NCBI GenBank assembly: GCA_019022495.1
Contig: JAFEKR010000048.1
Location: 248,001 to 312,000, forward strand
Length of the DNA stretch: 64,000 nt
Direction of reading: 5' to 3'
Origin: Epichloe hybrida
Taxonomy: Eukaryota; Ascomycota; Sordariomycetes; Hypocreales; Clavicipitaceae
Shown: positions 36,201 through 47,462 of the stretch, one piece after another
Numbering within the stretch: the first letter of the stretch is position 1
Layout of the letters: every line of letters starts with the position of its first letter
Made by a program: the position numbers and the translations under genes
Notes under the pieces: model-generated
What the model was told of the DNA's origin: nothing
Databases searched by the model: none
Seen by the model: the letters and a program-made list of their open reading frames with translations, nothing else

Positions 36201-37342
36201 CGAGCAGCTCCAGGGCAAGCTTGTCAGCTAAATCAAGTGGCCAAATCAGCACTGAGGCAAGCTCTGCGACTCGGTCAAGTTTAACCCCAGAAAATAGTCG
36301 AGTAAGCTCAAAAGCTACTTCCTCAGGTCAATCAAGCTCAAAGCCAGCAAGCACTCAAGCCAGCTCAGAACCTGCTTCATCGGGCCAGTCAAACTCTAAG
36401 GCAAGCTCATCAGCACCGGCAAGCTCATCAGCACCGGCAAGCTCATCAGCACCGGCAAGCAGCTCTAAGCCCATGAGTAGCTCAAAGGCCAGCTCTTCGA
36501 CTCTGCTAAGCTCAAAGCCAGCAAACACTCAAGCCAGCGTAGAACCTGCTTCATCGGGCCAGTCAAACTCCAAGGCAAGCTCATCGGCACCGGCAAGCAG
36601 CTCTAAGCCCACGAGTAGCTCAAAGGCAAGCTATTCGACTCTGTCAAGTTCAAAATCAGTGGGCACTCAAGCTAGCTCAAAACCGACTTCATTGGGCCAG
36701 TCAAGCTCAAAGCCAGCAAGCACTCAAACCAGCTTAGAACCTGCTTCATCAGGCCAGTCAAGCTCTAAGGCAAGCTCATCGGCATCGGCAAGCAGCTCAA
36801 AGGCTAGCTCGTCAATTGCATCAAGTTCAAAATCAGCAGGCAGTTCAAAGCCAGCAACAAGTGGCTCCAAGGCTAGCTCATCAGCCTTGGCAAGTAGCTC
36901 AAATGCTAGCTCTTCGACTCCAGCCAGCAGTTCGAGACAGTCCAGCAGTCAAGCCAGCTCTAGAGCAAGCTCATCAACGCAGCTAACCTCAAAGGCAGCC
37001 AGCAGCTCCAAGGCAAGCACGTCACCTCAGGCAAGCTCAATGCTATCAAGTAGCCAAAATCGCTCCAAATCGGCTACTTCATCAACTAGTGCAAGCTCAA
37101 AGGTCATCTCATCGCCTCCAGCAGGTCCTACTGATGTGAGCTCATCGGCCAGTTCAAGTTCCAAACTAGCAACTGGCTCAAGGCCAGTGAGCAGCCAGGC
37201 AAGCTCGTCTCGTCAATCAAGTTCTCAACCAGCAAGCAGCTCCAAGACTAGCTCAAAGGCTGTCTCATCTGCCCAGTCCAGCTCTCAACCCGCAACGAAC
37301 CCCATACCAGCGAGCAGCTCACAGCTTAGCTTACCTCATTAG
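33269..37342 (+). CDS. Giant secreted mucin-like repetitive glycoprotein, 5' part
   Basis: 1357 residues are open without introns. A signal peptide covers residues about 1-27 (AALLTLLFATPSVA then D). A YVDLSACQQACTQQ segment follows. Gly-Gly-Gln-Pro repeats run over about residues 70-335. A small Cys domain holds paired motifs CNTCTGTIYYYQ (about 368) and CRACQGTIVIYQ (about 408). The rest is Ser/Thr/Ala/Lys-rich, suited to heavy O-glycosylation. It resembles fungal cell-wall mucins or adhesins, but no named family is recognised. The frame stops at 37340-37342 while the same Ser-rich repeat continues in another frame, so the original protein was probably about 2,570 residues. Confidence 0.75.
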   Translation: MVGGSRGTAQRAAALLTLLFATPSVADRRDVVTKQVTMTTYVDLSACQQACTQQSTLAAAAPTPSNGAWGGSSGQSGGQGQSGHQSGGKYPGEGTGDVGGSSGGKGQSGGQSGGSANGDVGDSSGGKGQSGGQSGGSANGDVGGSSGGKGQSGGQSGGSTNGGDGGSSKGQPGGQPGIQAGGQSGGQSSVQPGGQPGGQSGVQIGVQPGGQPGGQPGGQPGGQAGGRPGGQSGVQSGGQPGGQPGGQPGGQSSGQSGGQPGGQSGGQPGGQPGGQPGGQPGGQTGGQPGGQAGGQPGDQPGGQTGGQPSNQAGGQPGGQPGGQPGGQVGGQDQSLVVGPPPSRTITLPYETHPWPWQDQTASSSTQHADCNTCTGTIYYYQPTNVPYITITKTETKVTPGIETVKPSCRACQGTIVIYQIERTTIYYVAPQPTETGYGPPVATVISGQPPIIAPGVTRIDKESPPAALTSSGSAQSSVPAQQSMPIPQDSQSGLSSSGSEQTSVPAQQSTSHPKASQPGPSNQSPIVTQTPQQSTSSQASQMVASESKPGSAESSPGEASSSNTSPVATIPSGIQSTTQSTVPAGSSSAAAASSPATTRSTESSIAATSSKNPSPENSSSGENPGANSVKPSSEAASPSPVTAQSTESSAAETSPGNTPIVISSPGGAQTNISAQSSTLPSSTRPATAQPMVSSAAEPSSGNIPIVISSSSEPQASASIQTSSEASSSSPDTSQFTESSATEPSSRSTQIVVTGPEGKQSVIRTSSGASFPNPTPAESRSSKSNSSPTSETDSSSSEFASFSSKPSSSSKQSSLKPASSRPSSSDPSGTRTPHPMSSESSSAGPASSNSRSFQSNSPGLSSSQTGSPTEPSSSKINISKGSLSAQPSSSAQPSPSAQPSPSAQPSSSAQSSSSAQPRSSAQPSSSAQPRSSAQPSSSAQPRSSAQPSSKPASSRASSPSATSSTKASPSAPASSYEPASSSRASLSAKSSGQISTEASSATRSSLTPENSRVSSKATSSGQSSSKPASTQASSEPASSGQSNSKASSSAPASSSAPASSSAPASSSKPMSSSKASSSTLLSSKPANTQASVEPASSGQSNSKASSSAPASSSKPTSSSKASYSTLSSSKSVGTQASSKPTSLGQSSSKPASTQTSLEPASSGQSSSKASSSASASSSKASSSIASSSKSAGSSKPATSGSKASSSALASSSNASSSTPASSSRQSSSQASSRASSSTQLTSKAASSSKASTSPQASSMLSSSQNRSKSATSSTSASSKVISSPPAGPTDVSSSASSSSKLATGSRPVSSQASSSRQSSSQPASSSKTSSKAVSSAQSSSQPATNPIPASSSQLSLPH
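33780..34262 (+). repeat. Gly-Gly-Gln-Pro coding minisatellite
   Basis: About 40 copies of a 12-bp unit (GGTGGTCAACCT-like, with GGAGGTCAA variants) encode GGQP, GGQS and GVQP. The regular unit keeps two other frames open, producing spurious frames on both strands. Confidence 0.9.
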
Positions 37343-40300
37343 CTCGATCAAGTTCCAAAGTAGCGAGTGACTCAAGACCAACAAGCAGTCCAGCGAGCTC
37401 TGAGCTCACTTCATCCGCGCAGTCTAGCTCTAACCCAGCTAGCAGCTCTCAGCGAGCGAGCAGTGCCAAGCCAAATACTAGCTCATCGGCTTTGGCTAGC
37501 AGCTCAAAGTCAGCAAGCAGTCAACCGAGCTCAAAGTCTTCTTCATCAACCCAATCAAGCTCCAAATTAGCTAGTAGCTCAAAAGCGAGCTCTACCAAGG
37601 CAAGCAGGTCAAAGGCTTCTACATCTTCTGAATCAAGCTCCAAGCCAGTAATCAGCTCCAAGGCTACATCTTCGGCCTCGGCGTCCAAATCAAGGGACAG
37701 CTCATCGGTTCAGTCAAGTAGCTCAAGGCCTTCCTCAGTCCAGTCAAGTTCCAAACCAGCAAGCAGCCAAGCTAGCTCAAAGGCAAGCTCGAAGACAAGC
37801 TCAACAGCTATTTCATCATCCTCAAGAAGTTCGACTAGGGCAGGCACTTCCAAGACGTCGGCCGCTACGTCAAGCTCCATGCCAGCAAGCAGCCAAGTGA
37901 GCAGTTCTAAGCCAGCAAGCTCAACGAGGGCAAGTACTTCCAAGGTTTCATCCATTAGGTCAAGTTCCAGACCTGGAAGTAGTCAGGCGAGCTCTGAGGA
38001 GAGTTCTAGATCTACTCAGTCAAGTTCAAGACTGTCTAGTAGCTCTAGAACAGCACTATCAACTCGTGCTAGCTCTAAAGCTAGCTCGCCAGTATTGAGC
38101 ACTTCCAAGACTAGCAGTTCTCGAGCAAGCTCGTCAACACTATCAAATTCTTCGAAGACTAAAGCCCAGCCAACCTCTTTGGCGTCCACAACTTCGTCAA
38201 TCCAGTCAAGCTCCATGGTATCAAGCTCATCAGGCCGATCTTCAACCAAGTCTGGCTTGTCAACGCCAGCGAGCTCAAAGCCAGCAACCAGCTCAAAGCC
38301 AACAACCAGCTCGAAGGCTAGCTCAGTTTCTCAGTCAAGTTCCAAGCCAGCAACCAGTTCAAAGCTAGCAACCAGCTCGACGTCAGCAAGCAGTTCAAAG
38401 CCAGCAAGCAGTTCAAAGCTAGCAACTAGCTCGAAGCCAGCAAGCAGCTCGAAGCCAGCAACCAGCTCGAAGCCAGCAACCAGCTCGACGTCAGCAAGCA
38501 GTTCGAAGCCAGCAAGCAGTTCGAAGCCAGCAAGCAGTTCGAAGCCAGCAACTAGCTCGAAGCCAGCAAGCAGCTCAAAGCCAGCAAGCAGCTCGAAGCC
38601 AGCAACCAGCTCGAAGCCAGCAACCAGCTCGACGTCAGCAAGCAGCTCGAAGCCAGCAAGCAGTTCGAAGCCAGCAAGCAGTTCGAAGCCAGCAAGCAGT
38701 TCGAAGCCAGCAACCAGCTCGAAGCCAGCAACCAGCTCGACGTCAGCAACCAGCTCGAAGCCAGCAACTAGCTCGAAGCCAGCAACCAGCTCGAAGCCAG
38801 CAAGCAGTTCTAAGTTAGCAAGCAGCTCTCAGGCTAGCTCAGTTTCTCGGTCAAGTTCCATGCCAACAAGCTTAAAGTCAGCAAGCAGCTCAAAGCCAGC
38901 AAGCACCTCGAAGGCCAGCTCATCAACTCAATTAAGCTCTACGAGGGCGAAAACTTCTAAGACCAGCTCCGAGGGCAGTTCCTCAATTGCCGCAAGTTCA
39001 ACTAAAAGAAACAGCCAAGCTAGTTCGAAGCCAAGCTTAACATTGAGGTCAAGCACAAAGCCAGCAAGCGCCTCAAAGGCAAGATCATCGGCTGAAACCA
39101 GTGCTACGTTATCAAGCAGCTCAAAAACGAGCTTCTCAACACTCGCAACATCTACTAGGTCAACAACCTCTAAGGAATCGTTAACTCAATCCAGCTCAAA
39201 GAGTTCTTTCCAGTCAACCTCTAGGCCATCAAGCAGTTCAAGAACCAGCTCATCAACTCGTTCAAGCTCTGAACTATCAAGTAGCTCAAAGGTCACCTCG
39301 TCAGCACCAGGAAGAACTTCCAAACCTATTAGCATCTCCAAGGTTTCTTCAGTTCCAACGACAAGTCCCAAGGCTAGCTCGTCAGCTCAGTCCAGCTCCA
39401 GTGCCAGCTTTTCAAACCGACAAAGTTCCAAGCCAACCAGCTCGAAGGGAAGCTCGTCAGCACCAGAAAGCAATTCTACTCCTATCAGCAGCTCAAAGCT
39501 TATTTCATCGACTCGAGTAACTTCCAAGCCAGCTAGCAGTACCAGCCAAACAAGCTTGTCTACTCCGTCTAGCTCAAAATCAGACAGTAGCTCCAGCCCC
39601 ATAAGCAGTTCTAGAGCTTCTTCAACCCTGTCCAGTTCTCGAACAGTTAGCAGTTCTAATCCTGCAAGCAGCTCAAGAGCCTCATCAGTTCAGACAAGTT
39701 CTGGACTAACAAGCAGCTCTCTAGCTTCATCGACCCAGACTAGCTCCAGGCCAACCAGCATTTCTAGACCCGCCAGCAGCTCTAAGGCTTCGTCAACTCA
39801 GTCAAGCTCACTGGTCCAGTCCAGCTCTCGGCTAACCAGCAGTTCCAATGATTCGCTGACCCAGTCAAGTTCCAAGCCAGCAAGCAGCACTAAAGCTTCA
39901 TCGACACAATCAAGCTACAGGTCAGCAACTATATCTACGACTTCGTCAGCTCAGTCAAGCTTCAAGACCTCGTCAGCTCAGTCAAGCTTCAAGACCTCGT
40001 CAGCTCAGTCAAGCTTCAAGACCTCGTTAGCACAGTCAAGCCTCGTGACCTCGTCAGCCCAACAAAGCTCTCGAACAGCTAGCAGTTCTCGGGTCATTCC
40101 TTCTGCCCAGTCGAGCTCTCAACCAGCTAGCAGCTTTAAAGCTACATCTACTCAGCTAAGCTCTCAGCCAGCAAGCACCTCTAGGACTACTACTTCTTCT
40201 GCTCAATCAAGCTCACAGATCACTTCTCCTGCCCAGTCAAGTTCTCAACCAGCCAGCAGTTCTCAGATTACTTCTTCTGTTCAGTCAAGCTCTCGACTAG

Positions 40301-40992
40301 CTAGCAGCTCGCAGATTACTTCTTCTGTCCAGTCAACTTCTCAGCCAGCCAGCAGTTCCAAGGCTTCGCCAACTCAGAAAACTTCGACAGCTAGCTCATC
40401 CGCTCCATCAAGCTCAGAAACTAGCTCTGCGGCTCAGTACAGCTCTATGCCCGCGGGCACTTCTCCAGCTCCCACGTCTTCACAAGGAGGAGGCAGTCCA
40501 CGTCCTACCACTACCTCAATGGCAGGCGGCAGCGGAGGAGGTAGTGGAGGAGGTAGTGGAGGAGGCAGCGGGGGAGGCAGCGGGGGAGGCTCTGGCGGCG
40601 GTTCCATCGGGGGCTCTGGCTCAGGCTCCGGCTCTGGAGGTGGCTCTGGCTCAGGCTCCGGCGGCGGTTCCAACGGGGGCTCAGGCTCAGGCTCAGGAGG
40701 TGGCTCAGGCTCAGGCTCAGGAGGTGGCTCTGGCTCAGGCTCCGGAGGTGGCTCTGGCTCAGGCTCCGGAGGTGGCTCTGGCTCAGGCTCCGGAGGCGGT
40801 TCCAACGGGGGCTCAGGCTCAGGCTCTGGAGGTGAAAGCAACGGAGCTTCAGGTTCAAACTCAGGCTCAGGCTCAGGAGGCGGAAGCAATGGAGGCTCTG
40901 GCAGCGGCTCAGGGGGCGGCTCTAGCGGTGGCTCAGGCCCAGGCTCTGGCGGTGGCTTAGGGAGTGGTTTGTTAGGAGGATTGGGGGGATGA
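37331..40992 (+). pseudogene. Mucin-like glycoprotein, 3' part after a frameshift
   Basis: The frame one base earlier than the 5' part is open from just after a TAG at 37327-37329 to the TGA at 40990-40992. It encodes over 1,200 residues of the same Ser-rich repeat: SSSKPASSSK, SSQSSS and similar. A Gly-Ser tail covers about the last 155 residues. No methionine start with gene context exists at its head. It is best explained as the downstream part of the gene starting at 33269, separated by a net loss of one base (or gain of two) near 37325-37345. No C-terminal hydrophobic GPI signal is seen. A sequencing error could also cause this. Confidence 0.65.
38275..38820 (+). repeat. SSKPA/T coding tandem repeat
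   Basis: About 30 copies of an 18-bp unit (AGCTCGAAGCCAGCAACC-like) encode SSKPAT or SSKPAS. They are grouped into higher-order blocks punctuated by a TSA-S unit (SSTSAS). Near-identity of the copies indicates recent expansion and likely length variation between strains. Confidence 0.88.
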
Positions 40993-41087
40993 GGCGGCGA
41001 TTTTAATAGCGGCCCGGGCTCAGGCTCCAGAGGTAACTCTGGCAGTGGCTCTGGAGGCGGTTCAGGAGGCGGTTCAGGAGGCGGATC
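40519..41087 (+). repeat. Gly-Ser coding repeat, continuing past the stop
   Basis: GGAGGTGGCTCTGGCTCAGGC-type units encode (GGGSGSGS)n. In the same frame, after TGA at 40990-40992, a further 35 codons of Gly-Ser repeat continue to a second stop at 41098-41100. Confidence 0.85.
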
Positions 41088-41100
41088 GTGGGGAAGGTGA

Positions 41101-41608
41101 GGTGAAGGAGATAATAGGCGTAATGGAGCATGTCGGAGAAGCTCAAAAGATATATAGTTTTATTAATACAACTAATGATCTGCCATTTCAACCAAGTCAT
41201 TGGAGCCCACATGATACCAATCAACTGGTTTTATTTGAGCCGAAAAATGATGTGTATGAGAAACACGAGTGCCCGGGGGCTCTCCACCTTTAGGGCTGAA
41301 GGGTGGGGTTAGTGGGGTGACTTCAAGCTTTGAAGGCAGCCGGGCAATGACGACTCGCCGTCACTGAAGCAGGCGCGCAGGCCCCACCTTGATTCTTGCC
41401 AGTTGACAAGTTGACGAGTTGACGCATGTGTGTCGTTGAAACTTGCAACCTTCACCCCGTCGACGTCTGACAAAACACGCTGACCATTCATTCCATCGGC
41501 ATCGAAATCGGCATCGACATCGACATCAGCATCGACATCAGCATCGGCATCGGCATCGGCATCGGCATTACCTTGACAAGACCTTCTTTACTTGCTCACT
41601 CCCTCGCC
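41101..41608. other. Intergenic with a CATCGG hexamer repeat in the PI31 leader
   Basis: No gene is seen. An imperfect (CATCGG/CATCGA/CATCAG)n tract lies at about 41495-41568, ending about 40 bp before the PI31 start codon, probably in its 5' leader. Confidence 0.6.
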
Positions 41609-42907
41609 ATGACCTCGCCGCTGAGCACGCCCGCCGTGCTGCAAGGCATGGCTGATGCCCTGCCCACCCACCAGCAGGGCGACGATAGTTCCGACCTAGC
41701 CAGCTCCTACGAAGTCATTGCGCTGCTCGTCCATTCATACCTCGCAGCCCTGTCATTTCGGCTCTGCGGCTTCGAACAAGACAAACCCATTCGTATGTCA
41801 TTCGTCCCCTTGCCACTTTGGTCCGTCGCTCCCGCCTCCCCCCAAGCTAACGTCCATGTGCTATCAAAACACAGCCGAATGCGAGAGAATCGCGCCAAGA
41901 CTCCCTGCCGGTTGGAATGCTGGCTTCGGCACCCTCAGTTTCGTTTACAAGCACAAGCAGTCGTCCATGCACTTTCTCATCCGCGTAGACCGCATGGGAA
42001 GTAAAGTTGAAATCAGAGGCCTAGCCATCGGAGATGAGAACATTCACCGTTTCGAGCGCACCGTCCGAGATGTCGTCCATTCAAACGCTCTCCCTATTCG
42101 CATCTCAATGGACGACGGGCGGGAAGACCGTAGTGATTTGGTGGAGAAGTTGTCGAAAGCATTTGTGTCGGAAGAAGCCGTCACTGGTTAGTCCACGCCG
42201 TTCCCCCCCCTCTTTTCACGATTCTGGACCCAGAAGTTGCATATTGATCGTTTGTCTACGCAGGTATCTTGAATGATCTCAAAGTCAAAATCGTCCAGAA
42301 ACTGATTCCCAAACTCCAAATCAACGGCTACGAGGAGACCGCCGAGGCCGAAGAGACTGCTCGGTCAGAACGGCGGGGCCAAGAAGCACAGGGTCGGGAT
42401 CGCCCATTTCCAGGAGAATCTCGCCCGGATATGCCACATCCTCAACCAACCCCCCTTCCAGATATGGCTCGTCCCCGTCCAGGGGCTCCGTTGGGTGATT
42501 TCCCCCCTCCCGGTTTCGAGGACGAGTATGAAATCAACCGCCCACTTCGGGGAGGAGGACCCTTCATGTCCGGTGGTGGCCACCATCCGTTTGACATTGG
42601 CCACGATGACTTGAACCCACCAGGTCTAGGACCCCACGATCCTCTACGAGGGTCGTTCATCGGAGGCGGCTTACCTCGTCCTGGAGGATCGTCAGGGATG
42701 CATCCAACATTTGATGACCCGCTTTTTACAGGACAGGGCGGCCATGGTAATGCCGGCGAGGGTTATGATCCTCAAGCCCCCCCTGGAGCACGATGGGACC
42801 CTCTTGGTCCCGGTGGACGTCCTAGGTTCCCTGGCCCTGGAAATGGGAGGGGAGGACCGTTTGGCGAATCAGGCGGGGGAGGCTTTGGCGGGGGACACAT
42901 CATCTGA
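41609..42907 (+). CDS. fub1: PI31 (PSMF1/Fub1) proteasome regulator
   Basis: Three exons, 41609-41792, 41875-42186 and 42264-42907 (introns 82 and 77 bp), encode 379 residues. The N-terminal FP domain (about 20-170) reads SSYEVIALLVHSYLAALSFRL, PAGWNAGFGTLSFVYKHKQS, FLIRVDRMGSKVEIRGLAIG. The C-terminal half is Pro/Gly-rich with PLPDMARPRPG, DLNPPG and FDDPLF blocks and ends GGGGFGGGHII, the disordered tail typical of PI31. The protein binds the 20S core and Fbxo7-like partners and modulates proteasome activity or transport. The ATG at 41609 follows the hexamer-rich leader. It is convergent with kap114. Confidence 0.9.
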
Positions 42908-43443
42908 CTTGCAGAGTACGTTTTGAAAACGAGCATGGGGGAAGAATATCTTTGATTTGAAAAGATGGGACTAAAGAGGGAGTGTAAGATCACGAAACAT
43001 TGATGACCGAGATGAGAAGAGTCACAATCAGAAATGAGACCATGTTACGTTACGTTACGCATTGTTGTTGTCACGTTGTTTATTGGTTGGCCTTAACTAT
43101 TTTACCAAAACAACTCGTTTCTCGGGGGCACGTCCAACGGAAAACGACAAAAAAAAAGGGCAGCATTATTATGTGGCAGACTGTAGGAAGAAGGGGTGTG
43201 TATTTTGCACTCTATTTTAACCGAATTCTTCTTCTGCTCCCTCCGCAAGAGTGAATGTATGTCGCGTGTTGTATTATTTCCCCCTAGCAGATCCCTGTAG
43301 CCCAGCAAAACCAGCTCAGCATCAGCTTCGGAATTGCGGACTACATCAATGTACCGTGTACCGCACAGAAAACAAGCAAGCTCAGTTTCATAGGACCAAC
43401 CGCCGATATGTACTTGATTGTTGCATTTCTGTATCTGGACAAA
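42908..43443. other. Convergent 3' intergenic, PI31 / kap114
   Basis: 536 bp of low-coding DNA with a GTTAC repeat (about 43045-43060) and A-rich runs. It presumably holds both 3' ends. Confidence 0.55.
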
Positions 43444-46400
43444 TTACTGGCCGGCAGAGTCGGCAACTTGGTTGAGTCTTGCCTTCTCGTCCTCGGAAAG
43501 CATGCTGTACCAATCCTGAAAGTTAGCTGCATTCTCACGCCCGCACTGAACAAAGAACTCGGTCAGGTAAGAGTGAGTCTCGTCGTCGGCACGTCGTGAC
43601 GGACCACCGTCCATGAAGGACATCAGATCAGCCTTGGTAGCAGCTAGGCTTAGGTCGAGAGTGTCATCGTCGTCCTCCCATCCATCCTCTTCATTTTCTC
43701 CATCAAAGTCGGCTGCTGCGGCCATGGCAGCGGCTGCACTGGCCGCTGCGCCTGCGCCTGAAGCGGAGGCAAGTTCTTCAACGAGAACTTTGATTATTTT
43801 GAGTGGCGCTGGGATAATCGTGTATTGATCGGGATCTTTATTGTATCAATGAGTGTTAGCGAGGGCAACATGACATTGCGTTGATATGACAAGTGTTGAA
43901 AGGGGAATGTGGGACGTACTTTGCTTCGCTCGCGAGCGTGTCTTAATTCTGCCATCGTCGGCGCCAACAATCAAATCACCCTTCACGTTGATTTGAGCCA
44001 AACGAGGATCGTTCAGCCCGTAGAGCTTGGACAGTGCAATGACACTATCAAGGTACAAGAAGAAACAGGTTAGCCTCGCAGAGAAACAGCATTTGCAATG
44101 TACGTCGACTTACTTTTGCCTGATCTCATCATACCCTGCGAAGCTGACCGAGTTCTCCAACCACTTGGAAAGGACAACCTGCAAGCCACTTTCGCCGTTG
44201 ATCTGGATCTGGCTCAAAAACTCAACAACATCCTGCGCTCCGTTAAGAGAAAGCCGGGCAAAAACCAAGATCAATGACTGAATGAAAGCAGCAGCTTGCG
44301 CAGACGCGAGTCGGTTTGCCACCGCCTGGAGAAGCTGTGGCAGAAAGGGGCCAAGACGTTCCTGGCCAGCCTTCTCAACTAGCTCTGCGGCCAGCCCGCC
44401 AACTTCGGATGCAGAGTTATCCTCAATCGAGGGGCCAAGTAAGCGGTCGATTATGTGCAAGCAGACCTCAAGACCAGAACGCCCATTGGCGTCTTGCCAG
44501 TTGAAAACTTGTTGGTGATCGTGGGAGAGGATCCACTTGGCAGCCTCAGAGCCGGGCCGGAGAACCTCCCCTTCGTTTGACTCCATCAGAAGTCGGTTCA
44601 GCTTGGGAAACACAGCGGCAACAAATCCTTCTGGGAGGGGCTCGGATCCGTGCTCGGCAAGGACGACCAGCAACTCGGTCGCAATAGTGACAAGAGGGTC
44701 GTCTTCCGTCACGTTGGCCACGTCAAAGGCCCCGGTCAGAGTTGGCAACGTCCGACCACAAAGTGTATTGAAAGAATCTCTATCAGAGAGACTGCCAACA
44801 ATCTCCTCGAAAGCCTCCTGCACGAGCATGGTGACCTGGAAATTGCTGGCACCCAGCTTGGCAAGCATGAACAGGGAGTCGGTAGATTCTATATCATCGC
44901 GGAGGGCAATTTTGGTATCCAAGCCGATAGCTGCACGCAATGTCTCGGCGAGAACGACGAGAAGTTCATCCGCCTCCTCCATTTCAGCGGGATCCTTGCC
45001 GTTCATATAAGATTGGACGGCTGTAATGATGAGAACCTGTCGATCAGAGCTCACGCGGCCAGAGTTGATCAACCCCTCAATGGCCTTGATACAGGCGACT
45101 TGAACTACTTCAAATTTCTCGCTGGTGATTGCGTGGATCATGCGGTCCAACAAAGCGGGAGGGGTTTGAAAAGCGCGACCGATGATGCCAGCCACAATAT
45201 AGCCACGGGCGCGGAGAAGGGCCTCATCAGGCTGGTTGATGGCGAAGTCGACAAGCTCAAGGTAGGCGCTGGCCACGGCATCGGGTATCGTCTTGTTCAA
45301 GTCCTGAAAGTCGCTGAGCAGCATAGTGAAAAGGAACAGGGCTGACTCTTGGCTTCGCCAAATTGACCCATCACCAGGGCCCGGTCCAGGGAAGAGTGTC
45401 TTTGTGAAGCCGAAGAGGCCATCGACAGCCTTTTCGTTGAACCACTCCCCCAGTTTGATCAACAAGTCTCCTGCGGCGGTTCTGGCGGTGTAGTTGGCAG
45501 TAACCGACGTTTCTTCTGCCAGGTATAAAGAGCAGTCGATGTCCCAGAGCTCCTCCTCTTCCAGGGTGACGCGGGCATAACTGACGAGCATTCGCATTAT
45601 TTCCACCATCCAAGGAACGTCTTGAGCAGATGCATGGGCCTGCAAATGACCATCCAGCTCGGCCTTTACTGGCGGGGACCTGAAGCACTGGTTAAGAAAG
45701 TCGAGCTCCTCCAGTACAAGGAAGTCCAGAGTATACGGGAGGTTATCCGAGTCCTCTAAGCGACCTTGAGCGTTGATATTGATGTACAGGTCCTCGTATG
45801 AAGCTTGTAGGATATTTAACTCTTCCCATACAGCGCTGAAGAAGATAGTGCTCTGGGGGAGCAAGAGGTTAGGGAAGACCTTGCGAATACGCATCAAGGT
45901 TTTGACAACCTGAAACTTGAGAGCAATCATGTGGCTCCAACTGTCTGGCTGGCTACCAGTGCTCAAGTCGGCCTCTGGCAGACGGCCCTTCAGGATACTG
46001 GTAAAGAAAGGATTCCATTGAACCAGTAACTCCTCGGCAAAAGCCTTGACCTCTGCAGCGTGGTCATCCTTGACCATGTTCATCAAATCGAAGCAACATC
46101 GGAAGACAGAAATGGCCATGGCTCGGAGCATGGGCTTGCGGCTCTCGTTTAGGGCGACTTCGGTCAAGGTTTTGGCAATATCCCTAGCCATGGAGAAGAA
46201 CTGATCTTCGCTAAGGCTCTCTTCTACCAAATCACCCAAGACTCTAAGAGCACCGTGAAGCTGGGCATCGGTGCCCGAGGGTATGATGCTGAGGATGGTG
46301 GGCAGTAAGTTGGGCCATTGTTCGGGGAAATCGTGAATGGCAATCTTGCCGACGGCGTAACTACGAGCATAACACTGTTAGCATCTGCACTGAGGCTCTC

Positions 46401-46799
46401 CGTTTTTTTTTTTTTTTTTCTTCAGCCAAAGACAACATCTCGGACGCCGGAGCAGATGTTTTACCTGGCAGCAACTTTGACCTTGCGGTCTTCTTCTTGG
46501 CTTAAAGCCAGGTCTAGCAGGGATTGCCTCAAAAGTGCCCTTGTGTCGTCGGCGATGGGGATGATGGGCTCATCGTCCTGGTCTCCCACAGCCCAGTTGT
46601 TTTCGATGAATTGCCTCAATGAAGCCAAAGCAGACTGGCGGATCCCAGTGCCGACCGAGGTGTGAGAAGCAATCTTTGCCAGAGACACAGGATATGCGGG
46701 GCTCGTTCGCGCGCGCTTAAGCTCGATCTCGGCCTGCTGTCGGGGTCCCTGGTCGGGCAGCTGTGTGTTGGCGAGGAGCTGCACGAGCTGTTCCTCCAT
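43444..46799 (-). CDS. kap114: Importin-9/Kap114-type karyopherin beta
   Basis: Four exons on the minus strand, 46799-46465, 46360-44114, 44044-43920 and 43835-43444 (introns 104, 69 and 84 bp), encode 1032 residues. The importin-beta N-terminal region lies at about 18-100 (RQQAEIELKRARTSPAYPVSLAKI). HEAT-like helices fill the rest, with YAVGKIAIHDFPEQWPNLLP right after the first splice. An acidic insert near the C-terminus (ENEEDGWEDDDDTLDL, about 955) matches the Kap114 acidic loop. Kap114 imports TBP, histones H2A-H2B and Nap1. Every splice keeps frame and family sequence. The first intron holds a long A/T run (about 46404-46420). Confidence 0.92.
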
Positions 46800-47462
46800 C
46801 TTGGACGCGTTTCGTTGGCGGAGGGTGTAGCAGCCCGTTCAAAAACTTGACGTACTCGATGCAAGTCGAAATTTGGAAGAGGAAGGGGATGGGGGGGTTC
46901 TTGTCGATTTAAAGGGGCCTGAAGAGATAGGTTTTATGAAGATGCCGTACCAGGCTATCCTCGTAGCAGGCTATCGTCGAGGCAAGCAATATAGGGCGTT
47001 CCTGCACAAGAGGAGGCTATGGACCAATTTTTGTTTTCCTTTCTCCCCACGAGGCGGTGATGTCGGTCGGCGACATTTTGCAGAGAGCCAAAACATGACA
47101 TTGAATGCACTTGGCGCGGGGCAAACCCGCGTCTTGGCCGCCAAAGCTCAGTGCTCAATGCTCATTCGGCAGGGGCCCACTAGAAGAGGGGTTCGTGGGG
47201 CAGGCAGACTGGGCAGAGGAACATGATGAGAAGGACTGAGAAGGACGGAGAAGGACGGAAACTTGTGATGAAAAGCCACGACGAGTCGATTTGAATATTC
47301 GCTATCAGGATAAGCAAAGATAACAACACACACCTCCCACCATGCCATGTGGCTAGACTTCGCCATGCCGATAAGAAAGCAGCAAAGTTCCCGGCGTTGG
47401 CTTGCCAAACCGGCATTGGCTCTTGCGGTTGGAATCGTTTGATGATTTAAGATTTAAACCCC
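46800..47462. promoter_or_regulatory. Divergent promoter region, kap114 / NCS1 permease
   Basis: 663 bp separate the two start codons. No other gene is recognised. Tandem AAGGACGGAGAAGGACGG-type copies lie at about 47230-47262. Confidence 0.55.

Noticed and set aside
40434..40960. Pro/Glu-rich and other frames across the Gly-Ser repeat
   Set aside because: Antisense and shifted readings of the same repeat with no start context or family match.
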